Shown: piece after piece, positions 7,360 to 14,047 of the stretch
Layout of the letters: each line of letters begins with the position of its first letter
Position numbering within the stretch: position 1 is the first letter of the stretch
Made by a program: the position numbers and the translations under genes
Notes under the pieces: generated by a model
Databases searched by the model: none
What the model was told of the DNA's origin: nothing
Seen by the model: the letters and a program-made list of their open reading frames with translations, nothing else
Source of the DNA: Schleiferiaceae bacterium
GTDB taxonomy: Bacteria > Bacteroidota > Bacteroidia > Flavobacteriales > Schleiferiaceae
DNA: 14,047 nt
NCBI GenBank assembly: GCA_022424815.1
Contig: JAKMGS010000039.1
Location: 1-14,047 of the forward strand
Reading direction: 5' to 3'

Positions 7360-8256
7360 ATGAAAGCATTACCATTATACATGGCCTTTTTATTGAGCAC
7401 TGCTATTACTGCTCAAAGCAGCAGTAACCTACGACGAGTACAGCGCGAGGCGGATAAAGTCATTGAATTAACCTCAAGCTTAATAGATGGAGTAACTACA
7501 AATAAGAAACCCAAGAAAATGCGCCCTATCATTCAAGAGCAGTTCAATGCTTGGCGAAAGGCGAAAAGGTCTTTGAGTCGCTTGGATGAACAACCTGAAG
7601 AGGTACTTCTGGATGTGGTGTATTTACAACTCGGCGAAATTGTTGAGGCTTCCTCAGGCCCATTGCAGGACTGGCTTGATGAAGACCCTCGTGGCAACTA
7701 TAGTTATGAATACTTGAAATTGTGCCTAGTGGGTATTGATAAGGTCTATGAAGCAATTGATAATTACGCTGATACACACGATATCGACCTCAGAGCATCC
7801 GATGTACGCGAGCGATTTGAAGCCCAGATCAGCCTTATGGAGTACGCCGCAGAAATGAATACGAATGCAGCACCTATCGATAGTATCATTGATGTAATAA
7901 AATCTGAAGTTCCAACCGCTGATATGGATAAATTATTCGATGCTCAGAAGTCACTTATTCGTGCCTTGAGTATTGAGTTACGCGACTTTAGTGACGACTC
8001 TTTCTATAATGGAGATGAGGGACTGTATTATGCGTACCAAAAGTATTATGAAGAGCTTTTGGAATTGGCCACCGCAGATTTACTGGCAGACTTGACAAAA
8101 ATGAAATATGATTTAGTCGAGTTGAACGATATCACACGTGCTACGGAGTCATCCATCAATAAGACTTTGAGTTTTTTCGATAATGAGAAACGATTGTTGG
8201 CCAAACGTGAGGCTCGATTTGTAAAGCACAACCTACCAAAAGCGCCTAAGAAATAA
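7360..8256 (+). CDS. Exported, mostly helical protein of unknown function
   Basis: I do not recognise this family. The ATG at 7360 opens a signal peptide (MKAL, hydrophobic PLYMAFLLSTAITA, likely cut before QSS at about residue 18-19). A TTG at 7348 is a possible earlier start but would only add MDPN. The 298-aa protein is otherwise rich in charged residues and predicted helix, with long amphipathic stretches (residues 18-75, 180-200 and 220-290), a single cysteine in KLCLVGI, and a basic C-terminus ending PKAPKK. No catalytic motif is visible. Such a composition fits a periplasmic or surface helical-bundle protein. It lies 12 nt after the rRNA methyltransferase gene and 1 nt before priA, so it is almost certainly co-transcribed with both, although neither acts outside the cytoplasm. 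Any functional link is unknown. Confidence 0.8.
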   Translation: MKALPLYMAFLLSTAITAQSSSNLRRVQREADKVIELTSSLIDGVTTNKKPKKMRPIIQEQFNAWRKAKRSLSRLDEQPEEVLLDVVYLQLGEIVEASSGPLQDWLDEDPRGNYSYEYLKLCLVGIDKVYEAIDNYADTHDIDLRASDVRERFEAQISLMEYAAEMNTNAAPIDSIIDVIKSEVPTADMDKLFDAQKSLIRALSIELRDFSDDSFYNGDEGLYYAYQKYYEELLELATADLLADLTKMKYDLVELNDITRATESSINKTLSFFDNEKRLLAKREARFVKHNLPKAPKK

Positions 8257-8257
8257 G

Positions 8258-10687
8258 ATGCAGGTCGCTGAGGTCGTACTTCCCTTACCCTTAGACAAAC
8301 TGTTCCATTACTTCATTCCGAAGGAGTGGGTGGGTAGCGTACGGCCTGGAATGCGGGTGTTGGTCCAATTTGGTGCGCGCAAAGAATACGCCGCCGTCGT
8401 AGCGAGGGTCTTAGAGACCGAAGAGGAGCTCGAACTTAAACCCATTCTCAACGTCCTCGACGAGCATCCTGTGGTATTAGAACACCAATTATTGCAGTGG
8501 TCGTGGATGTCATCCTACTATATGGCGCCCATTGGCGACGTGATGAATGCCGCACTCCCGCCGGGACTTAAACTGAGCAGCCAAAGCGTCGTCGTCCTAG
8601 ATCCTGAGGTATTGCCAGATGAAGCCCAATTATCCGATGCGCTCTTCACCCTCTACGAATCCCTGCGCAACAACCAAAAACTATCGCTAGACGAGGTCCG
8701 CAGCATATTGGGAGTGAAAAATCCCATGCCCTTGGTGCAAAAAGCCTTAGAACAGGGGTGGGTCATCCTAGAAGAAGAGCTTAAAAAAGTAAGCAAAGCC
8801 AAACGCCGTAAACTCCTTCGATTAACGGCGGAATCTTTAGCAGATTTAGATGCAGCCTTCGATAAAACCCGGCGCAGTGAAGCACAAACAGCCGCATTAC
8901 TCGCCCTGGTAAACGATTGCGGAGCGAAGAACAGCTTCGTAGATCGCAAGGCCTTCGAAAAGAAATACAACATTACCACCGCTCAAAGCCGTGCCCTTAG
9001 TACCAAGGGTATTGCTGAGGAGGTCGAAGAGGTAGACGGTACCACAGCTGCAGCGGCTCCACAAACGGAAATTCACCTGAGTTCTGCGCAGCAGGAAGCA
9101 TTAGAAGGTATTCGTGAAGTGTTTACTCAAGAAAAGCCCGTTCTCTTACATGGGGTTACGGCCTCGGGGAAAACCGAAATTTATATTCACCTGATCAAGG
9201 AGGCCTTGGCCAAGCACAAACGCGTGCTGTACCTTTTGCCCGAGATCGCCCTGACCACGCAGTTGATTAGTCGCCTGCGCATCCATTTTACGGTGGCGGT
9301 GAGCCACAGTAGGTTTTCTCCTGCGGAGCGGTTGGCGGCCTGGAGGGAATCGGTCCAAAATGATCAGCCACTCCTAATTATAGGTGCTCGTTCTGCGTTG
9401 TTTATGCCCTTGCCGGATTTGGGCCTCATCATTGTGGATGAGGAGCACGAGAGCAGCTTCAAACAGTACGAACCCTCACCGCGTTATCACGCCCGTGATA
9501 CGGCAGTTTGGATGTCCGCGCAGCACGGGTGCCCCATAGTTTTAGGTTCGGCTACGCCGAGTTTGGACAGTTATTTCAATGCTCAAAAAGGTCGGTACCA
9601 CCTCGTATCTTTATTGAAGCGATTCCACACTGCGCCACTGCCGGAATTAGAGGTGGTGGATATGCTGGGCGCGAAGCAGCGCAAGGAGGTTGTCGGGAAC
9701 TTTAGCGTGGAATTGGTCGATGCGATGCGTGGCGTCTTGAACAAGGGGGAAAGCATTATCCTCTTCCAAAACCGACGTGGATTCAGTACCTACCAGCAGT
9801 GTCAAACCTGTGGTCATGTGGAAGGATGCACGCGCTGTGATATAAGCTTGACCTACCACAAAGGCCCGCAAAAATTGAAATGTCACTACTGCGGGTACAC
9901 GGTTCCCCCGGTGATGAAGTGTTCCGCTTGTGGGGGTGAGAGTGTCTTACACCATGGTTTTGGGACAGAGCAAATTGCAGAAGAAGCGGCAGCCCTATTC
10001 CCAAAAGCTAGGGTAAAGCGAATGGATTTAGATACCACGCGCGGCAAGCATGCCTTCGGAAATCTCATTCAGTCCGTTGAAAATGGTGAGGTCGATATAC
10101 TCGTCGGGACACAGATGGTCACCAAAGGATTGGATTTTGACCGAGTAGGATTGGTGGGCATCATGAGTGCGGATAACTTACTGAGTTACCCGGATTTTCG
10201 CGCCAATGAGCGCGCCTTCCAAATCATCGAGCAAGTGGCCGGCCGTACTGGGCGCCGCAGCTCGCGCGGGAAGGTTGTTATTCAGAGTTTGAAGCCAAGG
10301 CACGCGATCATACAATTGGCCCTTAATCATGATTACCAAGGAATGGTCCAAAAGGAACTTACTGTAAGACAAGAGTTTGCGTATCCACCCTTCGTGCGAT
10401 TGATTACCATTACTTTGAAACACAAAGACCAAAAACTACTGATGCGTGGGGCAGAGGCCTTTGCAAAATCACTGCACAGCAAAATCGGGGAACGCTTTCT
10501 GGGTCCGGAATTTGCGCCTATTGCCAGATTAAAAAACCTCTACCAAATGCAAATCATTGTGAAGGTGGACAAGGGAAGCTTGGGTTCAAAGATTCGTGAC
10601 CGTATTAAAAAGGCGCATCAAGAAACCTTGTTGACCCCAGAATTCAATAGAATCCGGGTGCTCTTTGATGTAGATCCGAATGCTTAG
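8258..10687 (+). CDS. priA: Primosomal replication restart helicase PriA
   Basis: This superfamily 2 3'-5' DNA helicase recognises stalled or D-loop forks and reloads the replicative helicase. The 809-aa protein has the N-terminal 3'-DNA-binding domain (VVLPLPLDKLFHYFIP, PGMRVLVQFG), then a winged-helix segment. The Walker A motif is GVTASGKT (299-306), the Walker B/DEAH box is DEEH (394-397), motif III is LGSATPS, and EQVAGRTGR is motif VI. The zinc-binding insertion has all eight cysteines in pairs: C515/C518, C524/C527, C542/C545 and C555/C558. GTQMVTKGLDF and SYPDFRANERAFQ are PriA hallmarks. The start is only 1 nt after the upstream stop codon. Length and motifs are complete, and it is slightly longer than E. 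coli PriA (732 aa) because of the region before the ATPase core. The stop overlaps the stop of the convergent gene by 3 bases. Confidence 0.97.
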   Translation: MQVAEVVLPLPLDKLFHYFIPKEWVGSVRPGMRVLVQFGARKEYAAVVARVLETEEELELKPILNVLDEHPVVLEHQLLQWSWMSSYYMAPIGDVMNAALPPGLKLSSQSVVVLDPEVLPDEAQLSDALFTLYESLRNNQKLSLDEVRSILGVKNPMPLVQKALEQGWVILEEELKKVSKAKRRKLLRLTAESLADLDAAFDKTRRSEAQTAALLALVNDCGAKNSFVDRKAFEKKYNITTAQSRALSTKGIAEEVEEVDGTTAAAAPQTEIHLSSAQQEALEGIREVFTQEKPVLLHGVTASGKTEIYIHLIKEALAKHKRVLYLLPEIALTTQLISRLRIHFTVAVSHSRFSPAERLAAWRESVQNDQPLLIIGARSALFMPLPDLGLIIVDEEHESSFKQYEPSPRYHARDTAVWMSAQHGCPIVLGSATPSLDSYFNAQKGRYHLVSLLKRFHTAPLPELEVVDMLGAKQRKEVVGNFSVELVDAMRGVLNKGESIILFQNRRGFSTYQQCQTCGHVEGCTRCDISLTYHKGPQKLKCHYCGYTVPPVMKCSACGGESVLHHGFGTEQIAEEAAALFPKARVKRMDLDTTRGKHAFGNLIQSVENGEVDILVGTQMVTKGLDFDRVGLVGIMSADNLLSYPDFRANERAFQIIEQVAGRTGRRSSRGKVVIQSLKPRHAIIQLALNHDYQGMVQKELTVRQEFAYPPFVRLITITLKHKDQKLLMRGAEAFAKSLHSKIGERFLGPEFAPIARLKNLYQMQIIVKVDKGSLGSKIRDRIKKAHQETLLTPEFNRIRVLFDVDPNA

Positions 10688-11112
10688 ATCTCAAAAGGAA
10701 ATTTAGCCTGGATGCCGAAGAAATACGGGAGTCCGAGTTGAATCTGGTAGGAGGCAATGTCCCAGGAATACCCTAGGTAAAAGGAAGGTGCGACTATGCC
10801 TAATCCAACATCTTGCAGGTTTGTATCGGGCCACCGCAAGTCTAATAGTCCACCTGCATACCAATGTTCTGAGAGTGACCAATCTTTACCCGCACCTACC
10901 ACCAGGCCAAAGTCTTCAGTATCTTCTCCCAATCCGAAAGACTGGACGTAGGCGACTCTTGATGTGATATAATAGCCGTTGTTGTTGTAGGAGATGCCAA
11001 CATCGGTGGTGCTTCCCCAGCCGGCCATGTTTCCGTAATACGTTTCGAATTTCATTTGGCCCATTCCTGTGTAGGCGACCAAGCAAAGTAGTAATGTGAT
11101 GGCTTGTTTCAT
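10684..11112 (-). CDS. Small predicted outer-membrane beta-barrel protein, unknown function
   Basis: I do not recognise a family. The 142-aa product begins with a signal peptide (MKQAITLLLCLVAYTGMG, likely cut before Q19). The mature part alternates polar and hydrophobic or aromatic residues in about eight short strands (for example GYYITSRVAYV, FGLVVGAGKDWSL, WYAGGLLDLRW, APSFYLGYSWD, YQIQLGLPYFF) joined by short turns, ending FPFEI. This pattern suggests a small eight-stranded outer-membrane barrel. The start codon overlaps the stop of the pseudouridine synthase gene in ATGA, so translation is probably coupled. The stop codon overlaps that of priA, leaving no intergenic terminator. The function is unknown and the barrel call is inference from pattern. 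Confidence 0.75.
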   Translation of the reverse strand: MKQAITLLLCLVAYTGMGQMKFETYYGNMAGWGSTTDVGISYNNNGYYITSRVAYVQSFGLGEDTEDFGLVVGAGKDWSLSEHWYAGGLLDLRWPDTNLQDVGLGIVAPSFYLGYSWDIASYQIQLGLPYFFGIQAKFPFEI

Positions 11113-11780
11113 TTTAGGAAAGCTTCAAAGGCCTCTGGAACACCTGCGTCGATGCGCACGGGCTCTTTAGTCGTCGGATGGTTAAATGCTAACGTTTGCG
11201 CATGCAAACAAATGCTTTTATCACGCTCACCGCGGCGCGCACCGTATTTAACATCTCCTTTGATCGGGTGGCCTATGGAGGCGAATTGGGACCTTATCTG
11301 ATGATGCCTTCCCGTGTGAAGGTCTACTTCAAGTAATGTATATCGGTCGCCACAATTCAACACTTTGTAGGACAGTTTAGCTTCCTTCGCACCCGGTTCG
11401 GGGCGCCCGAATGCCACGGACTTATTGTTTTTTGGATTCTTCTTCAGGTAATGGTGAAGCTGGCCGTTCTCTGTGATCTGACCTTCCACCAACGCCCAAT
11501 ACGATTTCTGTGTTTCCCTGTTTTTAAAAGCGGCGTTCATACGTTCCAACCCTTTGGAGGTGCGCGCAAATAAGACTACACCTGTGGTGGGGCGGTCCAG
11601 CCTGTGAATCACTCCTAAAAAGACATTTCCAGGCTTGTTGTATTTGTCTTTGATGTACTGCTTGAGAAGGTCCGGCAGGGGAGTGTCGCCCGTTTGGTCG
11701 CCTTGCACAAGATCACCGGCCCGCTTGTTGATGGCGAGTAAATGGTTGTCTTCGTACAAGATTTCAGGCAAGGAAGCCAT
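11109..11780 (-). CDS. RluA-family pseudouridine synthase without S4 domain
   Basis: Isomerises specific uridines to pseudouridine in rRNA or tRNA. The 223-aa protein shows the family catalytic motif GVIHRLDRPTTGV with the nucleophilic Asp62, then KSYWALVEG (motif around 93-101) and LEVDLHTGRHHQIRSQFASIGHPIKGDVKYG, the conserved Arg-containing motif III of the RluA/RluC/RluD group. The N-terminus begins directly with ILYEDNHLLAINK, so there is no S4 RNA-binding domain. It is of the short RluA/TruC-like size. The exact target cannot be told from the sequence. It starts 2 nt after panB and overlaps the beta-barrel gene by 4 nt, forming one unit of three genes. Confidence 0.93.
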   Translation of the reverse strand: MASLPEILYEDNHLLAINKRAGDLVQGDQTGDTPLPDLLKQYIKDKYNKPGNVFLGVIHRLDRPTTGVVLFARTSKGLERMNAAFKNRETQKSYWALVEGQITENGQLHHYLKKNPKNNKSVAFGRPEPGAKEAKLSYKVLNCGDRYTLLEVDLHTGRHHQIRSQFASIGHPIKGDVKYGARRGERDKSICLHAQTLAFNHPTTKEPVRIDAGVPEAFEAFLK

Positions 11781-11782
11781 GA

Positions 11783-12607
11783 TTAGCTGGTGTAGCTTTC
11801 GTCTTTGTTCGGAAAGTCGACACTTTTCACATCCGCTACGTATTGGCCAATAGCACCAGTGATATCTTCGTACAGATTGAGGTATCTGCGCAAGAATCGG
11901 GGATGGAATTCATGAGTCATTCCCACTAAATCATGGAATACAAGAACCTGGCCGTCAACGCCAGGGCCAGCTCCGATACCAATGACCGGGATATCAAGCA
12001 TTTTTGATACCTCTTTCGCAAGTGTGGCCGGGACTTTCTCCAATACAATGGCAAAACATCCTGCCTGTTGCAAGGCCTTCGCATCCTCTTTCAGTTTCAA
12101 TGCTTCCTCTTCTTCTTTTGCACGAACCGTGTACGTACCAAACTTATAAATGGATTGCGGTGTAAGACCTAAATGTCCCATCACCGGAATACCTGCAGTA
12201 AGAATACGTTTAACACCATCGATGATTTCAACACCACCTTCAACTTTTACAGCATGACCGCCGGTTTCTTTCATGATGCGAATGGCAGAGCCTAAGGCGC
12301 CTTTAGAATCACCCTGGTAACTTCCGAATGGAAGGTCTACTACAATCAAGGCACGATCAACGGCACGTACCACCGAACTTGCGTGGTAAATCATTTGGTC
12401 CAAGGTAATAGGCAAGGTGGTTTCGTGACCCGCCATTACATTAGAAGCACTATCGCCAACGAGAATACAATCAACACCGGCGGCATCTACCATTTTAGCC
12501 ATAGTATAGTCATAGGCCGTGAGCATTGAGATTTTCTCACCCTGGTCTTTCATTTGCTGTAAGCTGTGGGTGGTAACCTTCTTAAATTCTTTCTTTGCTA
12601 GTGACAT
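11783..12607 (-). CDS. panB: 3-methyl-2-oxobutanoate (ketopantoate) hydroxymethyltransferase
   Basis: This cytosolic enzyme is the first committed step of pantothenate and coenzyme A synthesis. It transfers a hydroxymethyl group from 5,10-methylene-tetrahydrofolate to 2-oxoisovalerate. The 274-aa TIM-barrel protein contains all family signatures: MLTAYDYTMA (28-37), LVGDSASNVMAGHETTLPIT with D52 as metal ligand, VDLPFGSYQ with D91, KVEGG with E123, and VLEKVP with E190, matching the catalytic base E181 of E. coli PanB. The substrate-binding loop GIGAGPGVDGQVLVFHDLVG (210-229) is intact. The ATG at 12607 precedes a short basic leader and the KISMLTAYDY strand. It heads a unit with a pseudouridine synthase 2 nt downstream. 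panC and panD are not in this window. Confidence 0.97.
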   Translation of the reverse strand: MSLAKKEFKKVTTHSLQQMKDQGEKISMLTAYDYTMAKMVDAAGVDCILVGDSASNVMAGHETTLPITLDQMIYHASSVVRAVDRALIVVDLPFGSYQGDSKGALGSAIRIMKETGGHAVKVEGGVEIIDGVKRILTAGIPVMGHLGLTPQSIYKFGTYTVRAKEEEEALKLKEDAKALQQAGCFAIVLEKVPATLAKEVSKMLDIPVIGIGAGPGVDGQVLVFHDLVGMTHEFHPRFLRRYLNLYEDITGAIGQYVADVKSVDFPNKDESYTS

Positions 12608-12664
12608 CCTGCACGATTTTTGTGAATTCTCTTCTGCAAAGAAAACATCCTAAGCCATAGGTTG

Positions 12665-12672
12665 TATTTTTG
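12665..12672 (+). promoter_or_regulatory. -7 box upstream of the lipoprotein gene
   Basis: TATTTTTG is a perfect TAnnTTTG and ends 6 nt before the ATG at 12679. No TTG lies at the expected -33 position, so the promoter would depend on the -7 box or on an activator. If used, the mRNA would have almost no leader. It sits in the 71-bp divergent gap with panB, where no comparable box is visible for panB (TTTCTTTG at about 12636-12643 on the minus strand is the nearest). Confidence 0.35.
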
Positions 12673-12678
12673 GGACCC

Positions 12679-13710
12679 ATGAAAAACCTCTTTCTCTTCA
12701 TTTTTGCGGCATTTGCCATCACCTCGTGCGATAATTCACTGGATATTAATGCGGATTATGACGTACAGAATGTGGTGTATGGGTTGTTGGATAAAGACGA
12801 CGATACCCAATGGGTGAGGTTACACAGAACGTATCTAGGTACGGATGGTTTGCTCGCGGGTGCTACACATTCAGATAGCCTCTATTTTGATACCGCAGCG
12901 CTTTATCTGGCGCAGCTCAACGATCAAGGCAATGTGCTCAATACCTACGAGCTATTCCGCAAGGATACTAATATTCTCGAGCCGGGGACCTTTACTACTG
13001 ATAACTACAGAATGTATTGGACCAATGCGCCTATAGATCCCGCTTATGAGTATCGCTTGAAAGGCTTTATTCCAGGAAACAATAATTTCGAGGCCATTAC
13101 CCCAGTGGTAGGAAATGTTGAAATCACCAAGCCAAAGGGATTTCAAAAAGTGACTTTTGGGGTGCGAAATGCAGAATTTGGTTGGGATGCTGCCCGTAAT
13201 GCGCGCATGTATCAGGGGTACATCCACTTTAGGTACAAAGAAGCTCCGCGCTCGAATCCCAAAGATTCTGTAGTGAAGAAGTTAACCTATGCTTTACCCG
13301 TGAGAACGGGTTCGAATCTAAATGGATCAGGTACTTTTACTTCAGAATTATCCTACGAAGCCTATTATAAGTTCTTGTACAATAACATCGGGCCTGCCGA
13401 GGATTTGGTACGAATCTTTAAAGGTATCGACGTGGAGATTTGGGCTGCCGCTGACGATTATGCTACCTACATTAACGTCAACCAACCGTCGCAAGGTATT
13501 GTTCAAGAAAAACCTATGTTCACCAATGTTGATGGGGGAATAGGACTTTTCTCATCACGTGGTCGTGCCATAAAGAAAAACGTCAAGCTCAGCGCATCTT
13601 CCATGGACAGTTTGTGGCGAGGCGTGCACACCTGTGGCATGGGTTGGGTTGATTTCCAGGGCATTGACAGCGTGGTTTGTGAAGGCGGCTTTCCTGTCGT
13701 GATCAACTAA
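12679..13710 (+). CDS. Lipoprotein resembling the DUF4249 group of Bacteroidota
   Basis: Predicted to be exported, lipidated and anchored in the outer membrane or periplasm. The 343-aa product has a type II signal peptide (MKNLFLFIF..., lipobox AITSC with lipidated C17). The mature part begins DNSLDINADYDVQNVVYGLLD and is rich in beta-strand, Asn, Asp and Tyr. PMFTNVDGGIGLFSSRG (about residues 276-292) resembles the conserved late segment of DUF4249 lipoproteins, which are common near outer-membrane receptors in Bacteroidota. Two cysteines near the end (HTCGMG and VVCEGG) could form a disulfide. The ATG at 12679 is preferred over the in-frame codon at 12670 because it gives a clean signal peptide. 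No receptor partner is adjacent. The function is unknown, and the family call is from pattern memory only. Confidence 0.75.
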   Translation: MKNLFLFIFAAFAITSCDNSLDINADYDVQNVVYGLLDKDDDTQWVRLHRTYLGTDGLLAGATHSDSLYFDTAALYLAQLNDQGNVLNTYELFRKDTNILEPGTFTTDNYRMYWTNAPIDPAYEYRLKGFIPGNNNFEAITPVVGNVEITKPKGFQKVTFGVRNAEFGWDAARNARMYQGYIHFRYKEAPRSNPKDSVVKKLTYALPVRTGSNLNGSGTFTSELSYEAYYKFLYNNIGPAEDLVRIFKGIDVEIWAAADDYATYINVNQPSQGIVQEKPMFTNVDGGIGLFSSRGRAIKKNVKLSASSMDSLWRGVHTCGMGWVDFQGIDSVVCEGGFPVVIN

Positions 13711-13723
13711 CAGACAAACTGTC

Positions 13724-13783
13724 ACACTTTTCACTTCATTTTAGAACACTTTGGCATTTGAATTCCATGGTTGCTGACACTTT
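13724..13783 (+). repeat. Three phased direct repeats ACACTTT upstream of dnaK
   Basis: ACACTTT occurs at 13724-13730, 13746-13752 and 13777-13783. The steps of 22 and 31 bp are close to two and three helical turns, so the copies face the same side of the DNA. Relative to the transcription start predicted from the -24/-12 element (about 13837) they begin near -113, -91 and -60, the range where enhancer-binding activators of sigma-54 usually bind. The third copy lies within the imperfect 19-bp dyad TGCTGACACTTTGTGAGCA (13772-13790; 7 of 9 pairs). Function is inferred. Confidence 0.45.
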
Positions 13784-13810
13784 GTGAGCACATTGGGGGG
13801 AATTGGCACG

Positions 13811-13826
13811 TGGCATAACCCTTGCT
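13811..13826 (+). promoter_or_regulatory. Sigma-54 (-24/-12) promoter of dnaK
   Basis: TGGCATAACCCTTGCT matches the RpoN consensus TGGCACG-N4-TTGCW at 9 of the 11 informative bases, including the invariant GG (13812-13813) and GC (13824-13825) at the required spacing. Only two internal positions (C and G of CACG) differ. The predicted transcription start is about 13837, giving a leader of about 37 nt before the dnaK ATG at 13874. A partial TTGGCACG immediately upstream (13803-13810) has no matching -12 element. No TAnnTTTG housekeeping box is obvious between here and the start codon. Confidence 0.6.
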
Positions 13827-13873
13827 TTATTGAGGTCGTAGAAATTGAATACTCAACCTAAATAATAAATACA

Positions 13874-14047
13874 ATGGGTAAAATCATAGGTATTGACCTT
13901 GGAACCACCAACTCTTGTGTCTCTGTAATGGAGGGAAATGAGCCGGTTGTAATTCCAAACAGCGAAGGAAAGAGAACCACGCCATCAATAGTTGGTTTCG
14001 TGGAAGGCGGCGAACGTAAAGTAGGGGATCCTGCGAAACGTCAGGCC
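13874..14047 (+). CDS. dnaK: Molecular chaperone DnaK (Hsp70), 5' part
   Basis: Only the first 58 codons are in the window and the frame runs off its right edge. They contain the Hsp70 phosphate-1 loop: GKIIGIDLGTTNSCVSVMEG (residues 2-21), then NSEGKRTTPSIV and a VGDPAKRQA segment, all characteristic of the actin-like ATPase domain of DnaK. The cytosolic chaperone works with DnaJ and GrpE in folding and the heat-shock response. The ATG at 13874 gives the standard N-terminus MGKIIGIDLG. The region upstream carries a sigma-54-type promoter and repeats, pointing to stress-dependent activation rather than simple housekeeping expression. Confidence 0.97.
   Translation, partial: MGKIIGIDLGTTNSCVSVMEGNEPVVIPNSEGKRTTPSIVGFVEGGERKVGDPAKRQA

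Noticed and set aside
8653..8979. 108-codon open frame antisense to priA
   Set aside because: It is the shadow of a strongly conserved gene, with no start signal and a composition dictated by the priA codons. The other antisense frames over ppk1, ppx, priA and the lipoprotein gene were rejected for the same reason.
13713..13723. GACA-aac-TGTC hairpin after the lipoprotein stop as a terminator
   Set aside because: The stem is only 4 bp and has no clear U-tract, so it is too weak to call.
13803..13810. A first TTGGCACG as an alternative -24 element upstream of dnaK
   Set aside because: No TTGC lies at the required distance downstream of it. The adjacent TGGCATAACCCTTGCT has both elements correctly spaced.
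1..14047. Mobile element, phage, CRISPR or defence system
   Set aside because: No transposase, integrase, terminal repeats, regularly spaced repeats or defence-type domains were seen. Gene content and base composition look uniform and chromosomal.

Overview
The window looks like ordinary core chromosome of a Bacteroidota bacterium, most likely a marine or freshwater member of Flavobacteriales. This is an inference. It rests on the ppk1-ppx pair, the panB-pseudouridine synthase pair, a lipoprotein resembling the Bacteroidota DUF4249 group, the lack of convincing Shine-Dalgarno sites, and several Bacteroidota-type -7 boxes (TAnnTTTG). I saw no tRNA, rRNA, CRISPR array, insertion sequence, prophage or recognisable defence system, and no stretch over 300 bases without a gene.

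Layout. Bases 140-3115 (+) hold a polyphosphate operon: polyphosphate kinase (ppk1) followed after 3 nt by a short Ppx/GppA phosphatase. It converges on a minus-strand block (6140-3272, read right to left) encoding a TauE/SafE-type exporter, a small SAM-dependent methyltransferase, a ZIP-type metal transporter and, after a 75-nt gap, a 2-Cys peroxiredoxin. The convergent gap 3116-3271 holds two hairpins that read best as terminators of the peroxiredoxin transcript. From 6184 to 10687 (+) there is a tight three-gene unit: a THUMP-domain 23S rRNA-type methyltransferase, an unrecognised exported helical protein, and the primosomal helicase PriA. PriA ends tail-to-tail, overlapping by 4 nt, with a second minus-strand unit (12607-10684): panB, an RluA-family pseudouridine synthase and a small predicted outer-membrane beta-barrel. 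A lipoprotein gene (12679-13710) diverges from panB. The window ends inside dnaK.

The most striking non-coding signals are these. (1) There is a near-perfect sigma-54 (-24/-12) promoter 48 nt upstream of dnaK, preceded by three copies of ACACTTT at 22- and 31-bp steps (about two and three helical turns) and a 19-bp dyad, which together look like an activator-dependent heat-shock or stress promoter. (2) Two perfect, back-to-back TAnnTTTG boxes lie 3 bp apart between the exporter and rRNA methyltransferase genes. They explain why both genes start later than their longest open frames, and they suggest a leaderless or nearly leaderless exporter mRNA. (3) A similar near-zero leader is predicted for the lipoprotein gene.

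No novel multi-gene system is evident. The least explained coding parts are the exported helical protein upstream of priA, the small beta-barrel protein after the pseudouridine synthase, and a peroxiredoxin with unusual residues around both cysteines.
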